64,000 nucleotides of DNA from Bacteroidota bacterium. Lineage in GTDB: Bacteria; Bacteroidota; Bacteroidia; Chitinophagales; Chitinophagaceae. Under the pieces are notes generated by a model that saw only the letters and a program-made list of their open reading frames with translations, had not been told where the DNA came from and did not search any database. This document shows positions 1 to 8,078 of the stretch, in pieces (the stretch's first letter is position 1; every line of letters starts with the position of its first letter). The stretch covers positions 62,001-126,000 of the forward strand of contig JAGWUV010000002.1 in the NCBI GenBank assembly GCA_028875875.1, read 5' to 3'. A program made the translations under genes and the position numbers.

Positions 1-542
1 TCAGGATAACGATACCCAAAAACCCAGGTATGCATGGCCCCCATTGATGTTCCCATAATTAACCTTGCATGCTGCACATTCAGTTTTTTTGTCAACAACA
101 AATAATCAGCATCCACCATATCATCATACGTGTAAGCAGGAAAATGCATCTTCAACCCATCGCTTGGTTTGCTCGATTTACCATGCCCTATTGCATCCGG
201 TAAGATGATGAAATATTTATTCGCATCTAATATTTGTCCGGTTCTAAATAAATGTCCGGCAAAATTTTCCGTTAGCAAGCTCTCACCGCTTCCACCGGTT
301 CCGTGCATGATTAAAACGGCGTTATCAATGTTCCCTTCTTTATTCAAATGAGGTGTACCCACATAATAATAATGCAATCTCAGAGTATCTAACGAGGAGC
401 CATCCGAAAACTTAAAATTTCGGATCACAAAAAAATCATCCTGGTAAGGAACAACTTTTTGTGCGTAACCAAAATTGAGCATCAAAGAAAACAATACGAA
501 ACATGAGATGCCTTGATAATTCTTCCTGTATTTCAACTTCAT
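1..542 (-). CDS. exported alpha/beta hydrolase (3' end missing)
   Basis: About 180 residues are visible; the C-terminal part runs off the left edge. The ATG at 542 is followed by a short basic segment, a hydrophobic stretch and GYAQ, a signal peptide with a likely cut after Ala, so the protein is exported. The alpha/beta-hydrolase fold is indicated by the oxyanion-type motif MHGTGGSGES, the segment LPDAIGHGKSSKP and the nucleophile elbow GTSMGAMHTW. The last resembles homoserine O-acetyltransferase-like hydrolases. The catalytic Asp and His would lie in the missing part. It is divergent from the acetamidase at 679. The substrate cannot be read from the sequence; an esterase or acyl-hydrolase role is inferred. 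Confidence 0.85.
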   Translation of the reverse strand, partial: MKLKYRKNYQGISCFVLFSLMLNFGYAQKVVPYQDDFFVIRNFKFSDGSSLDTLRLHYYYVGTPHLNKEGNIDNAVLIMHGTGGSGESLLTENFAGHLFRTGQILDANKYFIILPDAIGHGKSSKPSDGLKMHFPAYTYDDMVDADYLLLTKKLNVQHARLIMGTSMGAMHTWVFGYRYP

Positions 543-678
543 TGTATTTAATTTGAAGAATACTTTTTCTTATTAAAAATACAAGTTGTTTGGTAAGAAG
601 GCAACTACCCTTTACCGTTTTCATCTTTCATGTGTTATATTTATATTCAAACCAATTCATCACACCATTTATACACCA

Positions 679-1722
679 ATGATATCGCCCTTTAAATACA
701 GAATACCTGCTTTCGTGTTTTTGTGTGTAGTTTATAATTTGGTAACTGCACAGAAAACTGGCTCTGCAACAAACCCTTATGTTTTAAACCCAACGCCAAC
801 AACAGTTGTGTGGGGCAACTATTGGTCGGAAGCAAAACCTGCCCTGCATATTCAATCGGGAGATTATGTTACAGTAAGAACTTTAATTACTTCCAATCCC
901 GAAAGACTCGAAGCTGCCGGTGTTCCACCAGATCAGGTTGAAAAAGAATTAAGAGATGTTCAATCCATTAAAGAAAAAGGGCCCGGCGGGCATGTATTAA
1001 CCGGCCCCATTTATATTGAAGAAGCAGAACCAGGTGACGTACTGGAAATAAAAATCAAGAGTATTGACCTGGCCATTCCTTATGGTTATAATGCTATCGG
1101 ACAGAGCGGCTATTTATCAGATGAAATATTTGATCGAAAAATGAAGATCATTCCTTTAGATAAAGATAAAATGATTGGGCATTTTGCTGATGGCATTGAT
1201 GTTCCGTTGCATCCTTTTTTTGGAAGTATGGGTGTTGCACCGCCAAAGGAAGTTGGCAAGTGGAACAGTGCACCACCATGGATTCATGGAGGAAATTTAG
1301 ATAATAAGGAACTGGTAGCGGGCTCTTCTTTATTTATTCCTGTTCATGTAAAAGGTGCTTTGTTTGAAATTGGTGATGGGCATGCTGCGCAGGGTAACGG
1401 TGAAGTTGATATTACGGCCATTGAAACTTCTTTGATCGGCCATTTACAGTTTATTGTTCATAAAGGTAAAACCATTCGCTGGCCGAGAGCAGAAACTGCA
1501 ACACATGTTATTACGATGGGTTGCGACAGAGATTTAAATGCTGCAACACATATCGCTATCCGTGAAATGATCCAGTACTTGATGGAAGAAAAAAATTTAT
1601 CGCAGGCAGAGGCTTATATGCTTTGCAGTATTGCTGTAGATGTAAACATCACTGAGTTGGTTGATGGCAACGTTGGAGTACATGCCATGCTTCCCAAAAA
1701 CATTTTTACAAAGCATCCGTAG
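679..1722 (+). CDS. exported acetamidase/formamidase family protein
   Basis: The product of about 347 residues matches the FmdA/AmdA family, which hydrolyses short-chain amides to ammonia and a carboxylate. Family-type segments are visible: EAEPGDVLEIKI, HPFFGSMGVAPP, HGGNLDNKEL, VHVKGALFEIGDGHAAQGNGEV and, near the end, DVNITELVDGNVGVHAMLPK. The frame is open upstream to a TTG at 586, but the ATG at 679 begins a clean signal peptide ending in VTAQ, so this start is preferred. Export is unusual for a formamidase but fits the other secreted hydrolases here. It is convergent with the amidase at 1960-3606; a long inverted repeat lies between them. Confidence is high for the family and low for the substrate. 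Confidence 0.88.
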   Translation: MISPFKYRIPAFVFLCVVYNLVTAQKTGSATNPYVLNPTPTTVVWGNYWSEAKPALHIQSGDYVTVRTLITSNPERLEAAGVPPDQVEKELRDVQSIKEKGPGGHVLTGPIYIEEAEPGDVLEIKIKSIDLAIPYGYNAIGQSGYLSDEIFDRKMKIIPLDKDKMIGHFADGIDVPLHPFFGSMGVAPPKEVGKWNSAPPWIHGGNLDNKELVAGSSLFIPVHVKGALFEIGDGHAAQGNGEVDITAIETSLIGHLQFIVHKGKTIRWPRAETATHVITMGCDRDLNAATHIAIREMIQYLMEEKNLSQAEAYMLCSIAVDVNITELVDGNVGVHAMLPKNIFTKHP

Positions 1723-1844
1723 ATCCATTAAAAGAAAGAATAGTTACTACTTTTTTGTAACGCCTGTTTCAAATTTGATTTTAAAAACTATAGCTTATTT
1801 GAAGCTAAAGGTGCATACCATCTTATCACTTCAGGCCAACAGAT

Positions 1845-1929
1845 AACCACATTGAAAACATGAGCTTCACATTTTTCAGTTCTGATAAATTGGAACCAAG
1901 ACCGCTGTTGCTCAGCTTTCAATGTGGTT
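1845..1929. repeat. long imperfect inverted repeat between convergent genes
   Basis: The left arm (1845-1865) starts AACCACATTGAAA. The right arm (1910-1929) ends TTTCAATGTGGTT, a perfect 13-bp complement. Pairing continues inward through TGAGC/GCTCA with one mismatch and one bulge, giving a stem of about 20 bp around a loop of about 44 nt. It sits between the ends of two convergent genes, so a bidirectional terminator or an mRNA-stabilising hairpin is possible. There is no clear T-tract, so a REP-like or miniature-element remnant is also possible. Confidence 0.6.
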
Positions 1930-1959
1930 AATGTTGAAATGAATAGTTAGGGTTTTCTG

Positions 1960-3606
1960 TTAGTTATAAAATTTAGGAGGATGCTTGGTATAAAAACCTG
2001 TGGCTTCCTGGTATTTTTTTACAAAAGCCAGCAATGTTGCTTCACCAAAATGTTTTCCGATAAATGATATACTGGTTGGCATTCCATTGTTATCAAATCC
2101 GTTGGGGATGGTAACAGATGGATTACCAGTTAGATTAGTGATAGCTAATTGTTCTCCTATTTCAGGAGGAGCAATGATAACATCATAGGCATCAATCATC
2201 GGATCCATCTTTTTCATGATCTCATAGCGCAACCGGCAGGCATTAATATATTCAACAGCCGGAACAAATCTTGATGTTCTGAAAGTATTAGGCCAGCGGT
2301 CTTTATTTTGTTGTACCATCTCATCATCTTTATTGGATCGTGTCAACGGATCAAATGCAGCAGCAGATTCTACCCCGATAATTAAAGAAAGAATCTCATC
2401 TGCATGAAGGCTGTCGGGAAAATCAATTGCTTTTATTTTTGCCCCCATTTTTTTCAATACAACTAAAGTTTGCTTTTCTGTACTTTTAGCAGGAAGTGTG
2501 TCGATATAATTTTTTATGTATGCAATTTTAAGTTTGCTCATATCAACAATCCCGGTATAGTTAAATGCGAAGTTGACCGATGACCTATCATGATTATCTG
2601 CACCGTGAATGTAATGGAACACAATAGCCGCATCTTCTGCGGAATGGCAAAGCGGACCGATCTTATCAGAACTCCATGCTAAGTTCATAGCACCGGTCTT
2701 AGCAATACTTCCATAAGTAGGGCGAAGTCCTGTTACCCCACAACGCATAGAAGGATCTACAATAGAGCCATAGGTTTCTGTTCCGATTGCAAAGGGCACC
2801 AATCCTGCTGCAGTTGCAGAAGCAGAGCCGGCGGAAGAGCCCCCGGAACCTTTAGAAGTATCCCAGGGATTGCGGGTCAATCCACCAAACCAAACATCAT
2901 CCATTGCTAATTCACCTAACGATAATTTCGCTACCAGCACAGCACCTGCTTTTTCTAACTGTGCTGCAACAAAACAGGTTTCATCAACAACCTGATTTTT
3001 ATAAGGCGGTGTTCCCCATGTAGTATGGGTTCCTTTCACTGCAAAAAGATCTTTAATGCCATAAGGTATCCCATGCAACAACCCCCTATACATTCCTTTT
3101 GCTATTTCCTCATCTGCTTTCTTTGCCTGCGTCAAAGCAATACTATCGGTGTACTCGATCACACAATGCAAAACCGGTCCATATTTTTTCAATCGATCTA
3201 AAAAGAAAGCTGTTAGTTTCTGCGAAGAAATTTTTTTATGCTTGATCAGTGATGCCAACTGAGGAATACTATAAAAAGCAAGCTCATTCATGTTCTTAGG
3301 CAACGCTACATTCTCCGGGATGATAAAATTTTGAATAGCTGTTTTGTTAGGAATCATCATTCCCGGAAGAACAGGATTAAACCAAAGCGGAAAGGGAACG
3401 CTATTATCAAGATTAGCTGAATGTATGTAACTATAGGTCTTTATTTTATCGGATAGTATGCTTAACATAGAATCTCTTTTAGCTTCACTAAAAGAAAGCC
3501 CGAACATTTTTTCTGCACTAGCTATTTGCGGAGAGGTCACTTTTGTTTGACCAAATAAGGAAAGTGCATGAACAGATAAAAAAAGAAAAAGAAAATACTT
3601 ACGCAT
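1960..3606 (-). CDS. exported amidase-signature family enzyme
   Basis: About 548 residues. The amidase-signature Ser-cisSer-Lys triad is visible: Lys in GIPYGIKDLFAV (about residue 185), the cis-Ser in KGSGGSSAGSAS and the nucleophile Ser in GTETYGSIVDPS (about residue 281). The family hydrolyses amides, as do GatA, aryl amidases and peptide amidases. The frame is open to 3687, but the ATG at 3606 opens a signal peptide ending in SLFGQ, so that start is used. Starts at 3669 or 3687 would add a basic tail and bring the gene next to, or into, the upstream peptidase stop at 3662. There is no GatB or GatC nearby and the protein is exported, so a tRNA amidotransferase role is unlikely. It is probably co-transcribed with the M42 peptidase, suggesting peptide or amide scavenging. 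Confidence 0.9.
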   Translation of the reverse strand: MRKYFLFLFLSVHALSLFGQTKVTSPQIASAEKMFGLSFSEAKRDSMLSILSDKIKTYSYIHSANLDNSVPFPLWFNPVLPGMMIPNKTAIQNFIIPENVALPKNMNELAFYSIPQLASLIKHKKISSQKLTAFFLDRLKKYGPVLHCVIEYTDSIALTQAKKADEEIAKGMYRGLLHGIPYGIKDLFAVKGTHTTWGTPPYKNQVVDETCFVAAQLEKAGAVLVAKLSLGELAMDDVWFGGLTRNPWDTSKGSGGSSAGSASATAAGLVPFAIGTETYGSIVDPSMRCGVTGLRPTYGSIAKTGAMNLAWSSDKIGPLCHSAEDAAIVFHYIHGADNHDRSSVNFAFNYTGIVDMSKLKIAYIKNYIDTLPAKSTEKQTLVVLKKMGAKIKAIDFPDSLHADEILSLIIGVESAAAFDPLTRSNKDDEMVQQNKDRWPNTFRTSRFVPAVEYINACRLRYEIMKKMDPMIDAYDVIIAPPEIGEQLAITNLTGNPSVTIPNGFDNNGMPTSISFIGKHFGEATLLAFVKKYQEATGFYTKHPPKFYN

Positions 3607-3661
3607 AGTACTGATGATTTTGAAAGGTGTTTTGAAGTGTTTTGAAATTTTAATACGTCTG

Positions 3662-5800
3662 TTATTCATGTTTTGCTGAACGATCAAACATAATAGCCCT
3701 GATCAATTGAACTAAACTCTTCATATCGTTGAAATCCATTACTTCTACAGGTGAATGAGAATATCTCCCGGGCCAGGATAAAGGAATAGAAGGTATGCCG
3801 TTACTTAAGAAACCCTGGCCATCAGTTCCGCCGACAGTCATTCCATATTGTATTTTTACAGCGTTTTTGGCAGCAAGCGTTTGCAGGGATTTTAAATTGT
3901 TCCTGCTGATAAAATTGATGCTTTCCAATACACGAATCACCGCTCCTTTACCCAAAGGGCAATAGCCGAATATTTTTGATTCCATAGGTGCATCGGATGA
4001 AACATAGGTATCAATCGGATAACCAATACTTACATCCTTTAAATATTTTTCTGCATAAGTAGATCCCACCAAACCAATTTCTTCTCCTATCGACCAAACA
4101 AATGTTACGGTAAATGGTAAGTCATCCGGTTTTACACTCTCCAGTGCCAGTAATAAAGCAGCGCAACCCACTCTATCATCAAATCCTCTTGCAGTAGCTT
4201 TTGTTTCGCTCAACCTGATCATCTTTTTAGGCATGGTTACAGAAGTAAGTCCTGGCTTAACACCTGCGGCTATCGCTTCTTCTTTCGAATGAAATCCTGC
4301 ATATACCAAAAGCGGCACTCCATTATTAAATCTTTTTGTTGCCTGCATATAATTGTTGCGTGGTTCAAATACAGCAGCAATATCTCTATCAGCAACATGA
4401 ACCAGGGCACTATGTGCTTCCCAAATCCAATTAAAAAATCCACCAATATCTTTTACTGCTAACCTTCCATCATTCAAAATCGAATCTACCAGGAAGCCAA
4501 CTTCATCCATATGAGCCACAAAAGCAATATGCTGCTTCCCTTTTCCAAAAGTGAGTACAATATTTCCTTTTTCATCAATAACAGGCCTGGCCCATGTAGG
4601 TAATTGTGTTAGAATAAAATCCCGTACAGGTTTTTCATCAGGATTAACTCCGTATTTAGATATGAGGGAAGATAATAAACCTGCTTCCTTATGAAAACCG
4701 GAAAATGATTCTTCTTTAACAACATCCTGAAGTGGTTTTAAAGAGTGAATATTCCATTGCTTATCTTCTACACATTTTAACCAGGCTTGGGTAAGTTGTT
4801 CAACACTTGTTACAGAGATCATTTCTACAGGAGTAGCTGTGTAATTGGAAGGCAGTCCTATATCATATACCGATGCCTGCTTCCACTCCGATGCATTGGT
4901 GGAAGGGTGACGAAAAGCTATAACCGGCTTGACCAATTTTTGAACTGTGCTGTTACCTGGAATCTCTTTATTGACCAGGATTTCATTTTCATTATTGATA
5001 TCACTATTCAAGAAACGATTAAAACGAACTACCTTTTCAAACGGGCCGTATTGATTAACAATTGCTTCCATCCCTTTTCCATTGATTAATTCCAAAGAAG
5101 TGAATGCAATAACAACCGTTCCTGCAATTTTTTGCTGTAATAAAGTATGTGCAACAGTTGCTAAAGCTATCACCGCAGCTTTTGAAGCAGCTGATGGTGC
5201 AGCGATATATTTTCCATTAATGACGGATGGCTTTTTATTGAGTGTTAACGGGTCTAATAAATGAATCCCTTTTTCAGCAACAGCATTAGCGGATGAAGCC
5301 CCTACATCAATAAAAGCTTCCTGCCATTGAAATACATTTTTATTTTTTTCGGGTATTGCTCGTAAGCCATCATAATGTGAAGAAGGTACCGTTGATACCC
5401 CTATTTGAATTTTATTTTCCGTATTTATTTTTACTTCATTGCCTTCGAGAAATTGATGAAACATAGTTCCCTGCTGCCCATAACCCACAGGAGTAATTCT
5501 TAAGTAACCATCTTCCTGAATCTGACTGATCACATAACCGGGTTCATCCATGGGTGCTACGAATAATCTTTTAGGGAAACCATCGCCAATAGTAATGATA
5601 AGGTTCCCCAATTTATCCTGCCTGCAAATTCCCTCTTCAAATAGTTGATTGATAAAGCGTCTTGCCTCCTCTTCTCTGCCTGTAACAGCACTTGTTTTTG
5701 AAAAGGATACGATATTTTTTAATAGCCCTTCCTGAGTTTGAGAAAGCTGGGCCGTTGATTGACGAAAGCAGAAGATAAAAAAGATAAATACTTTTTTCAT
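3662..5800 (-). CDS. double-length M42-type aminopeptidase with a degenerate N-terminal copy
   Basis: 712 residues, about twice a normal M42 peptidase (about 350). A signal peptide ends in STAQ. The C-terminal copy (about 370-705) has every expected metal or catalytic residue of the M42 family: His430 in AHMDE, Asp541/542 in GFDDRVG, Glu573-Glu574 in GEEIGLVG, Asp603 in SSDAP and His682 in YSHSP. The N-terminal copy (about 20-350) has the same layout but has lost the equivalents: APMDEP (Pro83 for His), PSAASKAA for DDRVG, TSLELING for GEEIG and YTATPVE for YSHSPVE. One active and one pseudo-enzyme half are therefore inferred. The stop is separated from the amidase start by about 55 nt, so an operon is likely. 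It may trim peptides in the periplasm. Confidence 0.88.
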   Translation of the reverse strand: MKKVFIFFIFCFRQSTAQLSQTQEGLLKNIVSFSKTSAVTGREEEARRFINQLFEEGICRQDKLGNLIITIGDGFPKRLFVAPMDEPGYVISQIQEDGYLRITPVGYGQQGTMFHQFLEGNEVKINTENKIQIGVSTVPSSHYDGLRAIPEKNKNVFQWQEAFIDVGASSANAVAEKGIHLLDPLTLNKKPSVINGKYIAAPSAASKAAVIALATVAHTLLQQKIAGTVVIAFTSLELINGKGMEAIVNQYGPFEKVVRFNRFLNSDINNENEILVNKEIPGNSTVQKLVKPVIAFRHPSTNASEWKQASVYDIGLPSNYTATPVEMISVTSVEQLTQAWLKCVEDKQWNIHSLKPLQDVVKEESFSGFHKEAGLLSSLISKYGVNPDEKPVRDFILTQLPTWARPVIDEKGNIVLTFGKGKQHIAFVAHMDEVGFLVDSILNDGRLAVKDIGGFFNWIWEAHSALVHVADRDIAAVFEPRNNYMQATKRFNNGVPLLVYAGFHSKEEAIAAGVKPGLTSVTMPKKMIRLSETKATARGFDDRVGCAALLLALESVKPDDLPFTVTFVWSIGEEIGLVGSTYAEKYLKDVSIGYPIDTYVSSDAPMESKIFGYCPLGKGAVIRVLESINFISRNNLKSLQTLAAKNAVKIQYGMTVGGTDGQGFLSNGIPSIPLSWPGRYSHSPVEVMDFNDMKSLVQLIRAIMFDRSAKHE

Positions 5801-6041
5801 AAGCGAATTAGTTATGCCTTGGATGAGGACTGTGTTTCACTAAAGCTAAACAAATCTTTTACGGAATGGTTGTAAGCCGTTATTTTATCAATGATTTACT
5901 AGGGCTTGAACGGTAGTTTTTCAAAAATTTCGATAAGGTGATATACCCTTAAATACAAAAAGCGATCTTCAGCAATTCAGTTTTTTTCAGTATTGACATT
6001 TATCAAATTAAATATCAAAACAACAGGCTTTTTATAACTTT

Positions 6042-6064
6042 AGATACAATCAAAGCTTGTATCT
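6042..6064 (+). promoter_or_regulatory. perfect 8-bp hairpin or operator abutting the GH20 start
   Basis: AGATACAA (6042-6049) and TTGTATCT (6057-6064) are perfect complements around a 7-nt loop, ending 2 nt before the GH20 ATG. A -7-like TAACTTTA lies at 6035-6042. The palindrome could be a dimeric repressor site overlapping the transcription start, or an mRNA hairpin next to the start codon. The function is inferred only. Confidence 0.4.
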
Positions 6065-6066
6065 GT

Positions 6067-7977
6067 ATGAAAAAAAATCTACTCACTTTCCTTTCATTTC
6101 TATTAGCATCAACACTTACAGTTAAAGGCCAGAGCAGTGAGCCTGAAATTGCTGTTATTCCTAAGCCCGCTGAAATTAAAACCCAAGCAGGTTATTTTGT
6201 ATTACCGGATCATCTCCAGGTAAGTATAACAAACTACCCGGGATCTGATTTTTTATTGACCTCACTCAGTAAAAAATTATCTGTTGCAGGTATACATGTA
6301 ACGCACTCTTCACAAGGAAGTATTAGTTTTTTACTAAACAAAAATTATGATCCAACAATTGGGGATGAAGGTTATTCACTATCAGTATCTGCGAAAGCCA
6401 TACAGGTAAAGGCTAATAAACCGGCAGGTATGTATTATGCTATGCAAACGATATTTCAATTATTACCCAAAGAGATAGAAAGTAAAGCTCCGGTTAAGAA
6501 CATTCACTGGAAAATGCCTTGTGTGAACATAGTGGATTATCCAAGGTTTGCATGGAGAGGATTGATGTTTGATGTTGCGAGACATTTCTTTACTAAAAAA
6601 GAAGTGGAAGATTTTATTGATAACATGGCTATGTATAAATACAATCTTTTGCATTTACATTTAACTGATGACGAAGGTTGGAGGATACAAATAAAGAGTT
6701 TACCAAGGTTAACTGAAGTGGGTGCCTGGAATGTAAAAAAGGTAGGTACTTTTGGCAACTTTACTCCACCTACTCCTGATGAACCAAGAAACTACGGTGG
6801 CTTTTATACACAGGATGATATTAAAGAACTGGTACAATACGCCAAAGACAGGTTTGTAAATATCTTACCGGAGATAGATGTACCCGGTCATAGCCTTGCT
6901 GCCATCGCTTCATACCCCGAATTATCTTGTACACCTGGTGCTGAAAATTATAAAGTACGTTCCGGTGAAAGTATTATGAACTGGAGTGCTCATGGTTTCA
7001 CCGCTAAAATAGACAATACCCTTTGCCCTGCTAATGATAAGGTATACACATTTCTCGATAAGGTATTTACAGAAGTAGCTGCATTATTTCCTTTTGATTA
7101 TATACATGTTGGTGGAGATGAATGTGCTAAGAATTTCTGGGAACAGAGCGATGCCATAAAACAATTAATGACCAGGGAAGGATTAAAAAATTACGAAGAA
7201 GTACAAAGCTATTTTGAAAAGAAGGTAGAGAAGATTATTCTTTCAAAAGGAAAAAAGTTTATTGGATGGGATGAGATCTTAGAAGGAGGACTTGCACCAA
7301 GTGCTATCGTAATGAGCTGGCGTGGTATGAAAGGAGGTATTGAAGCAGCGAAGATGGGCCACCAGGTGGTGATGAGCCCTACTACTTTTGCCTACCTCGA
7401 TTATATGCAAGGAGATAAAGTAATTGAGCCTCCTGTATATGCTACATTAAGGTTAAATAAAGCATATGAGTTTGAGCCGGTGCCCGATAGTGTTGATGCC
7501 AAACTTATTATAGGCGGGCAAGCCAATTTGTGGAGTGAGCAAGTATATAATACAAGGCATTTACAATACATGGTATGGCCAAGGGCTTTTGCTATTGCAG
7601 AAGCAGTCTGGAGCCCACGAAATGCACGCAACTGGAAAGATTTTGAAAAAAGAGTTGAAAAACATTTTGCCCGTTTCGATGAAGCAGAAATAAAATATGC
7701 ACCTAGTATTTTCGATCCTTCATTTTCTGTTTCTACAACTGCTACTAATGAACTGAAAGTTGAAATGGCTACCGAAGTTGATGATCTTGATATCTATTAC
7801 AGTTTTGATAATTCATTCCCAGACAGGTTCTATCCAAAATATACCGGCCCGCTGATCGTTCCGAAAGATGCCGTAAACTTAAAGGTAATCACATACCGTG
7901 GTACACAAAAAATTGGAAGGGATATAACCATGCCTATTGAAGAACTGAAAAGCAGGTTACCAAAAGCGAAGAAATAA
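6067..7977 (+). CDS. GH20 beta-N-acetylhexosaminidase
   Basis: 636 residues. A signal peptide ends in TVKGQS. An N-terminal GH20b-type alpha/beta domain is followed by the catalytic TIM barrel, which starts near YPRFAWRGLMFDVARHF and includes HLHLTDDEGWRI and LPEIDVPGHS. The substrate-assisted Asp-Glu pair is in HVGGDECAKNFWE (Asp351-Glu352). WRGMKGGIEAAKMGH, GGQANLWSEQV and WPRAFAIAEAVWSP are also family-typical. A C-terminal beta domain (about 535-636) resembles the CHB_HEX_C type. It should remove terminal beta-GlcNAc or GalNAc from chitin oligomers, glycans or peptidoglycan fragments in the periplasm or outside. It is monocistronic and ends at a strong bidirectional terminator. Confidence 0.95.
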   Translation: MKKNLLTFLSFLLASTLTVKGQSSEPEIAVIPKPAEIKTQAGYFVLPDHLQVSITNYPGSDFLLTSLSKKLSVAGIHVTHSSQGSISFLLNKNYDPTIGDEGYSLSVSAKAIQVKANKPAGMYYAMQTIFQLLPKEIESKAPVKNIHWKMPCVNIVDYPRFAWRGLMFDVARHFFTKKEVEDFIDNMAMYKYNLLHLHLTDDEGWRIQIKSLPRLTEVGAWNVKKVGTFGNFTPPTPDEPRNYGGFYTQDDIKELVQYAKDRFVNILPEIDVPGHSLAAIASYPELSCTPGAENYKVRSGESIMNWSAHGFTAKIDNTLCPANDKVYTFLDKVFTEVAALFPFDYIHVGGDECAKNFWEQSDAIKQLMTREGLKNYEEVQSYFEKKVEKIILSKGKKFIGWDEILEGGLAPSAIVMSWRGMKGGIEAAKMGHQVVMSPTTFAYLDYMQGDKVIEPPVYATLRLNKAYEFEPVPDSVDAKLIIGGQANLWSEQVYNTRHLQYMVWPRAFAIAEAVWSPRNARNWKDFEKRVEKHFARFDEAEIKYAPSIFDPSFSVSTTATNELKVEMATEVDDLDIYYSFDNSFPDRFYPKYTGPLIVPKDAVNLKVITYRGTQKIGRDITMPIEELKSRLPKAKK

Positions 7978-7990
7978 AAGATAATTAATA

Positions 7991-8032
7991 ATATAAATGG
8001 CCTGCTCATTATTTTGAGCAGGCCATTTATAT
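7991..8032. terminator. strong bidirectional terminator hairpin
   Basis: A perfect 18-bp stem (7991-8008 and 8015-8032, core AAATGGCCTGCTCA) encloses a 6-nt loop. It sits between the converging ends of the GH20 gene and the haloperoxidase-like gene and can fold from either strand. Confidence 0.85.
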
Positions 8033-8078
8033 TTCCAGTGATTTAAGCGTTACAAGTCTATTTTTAACGAATAAGTAT

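Noticed and set aside
586-678. N-terminal extension of the acetamidase from a TTG at 586
   Set aside because: It would precede the signal peptide; the ATG at 679 gives a normal exported protein.
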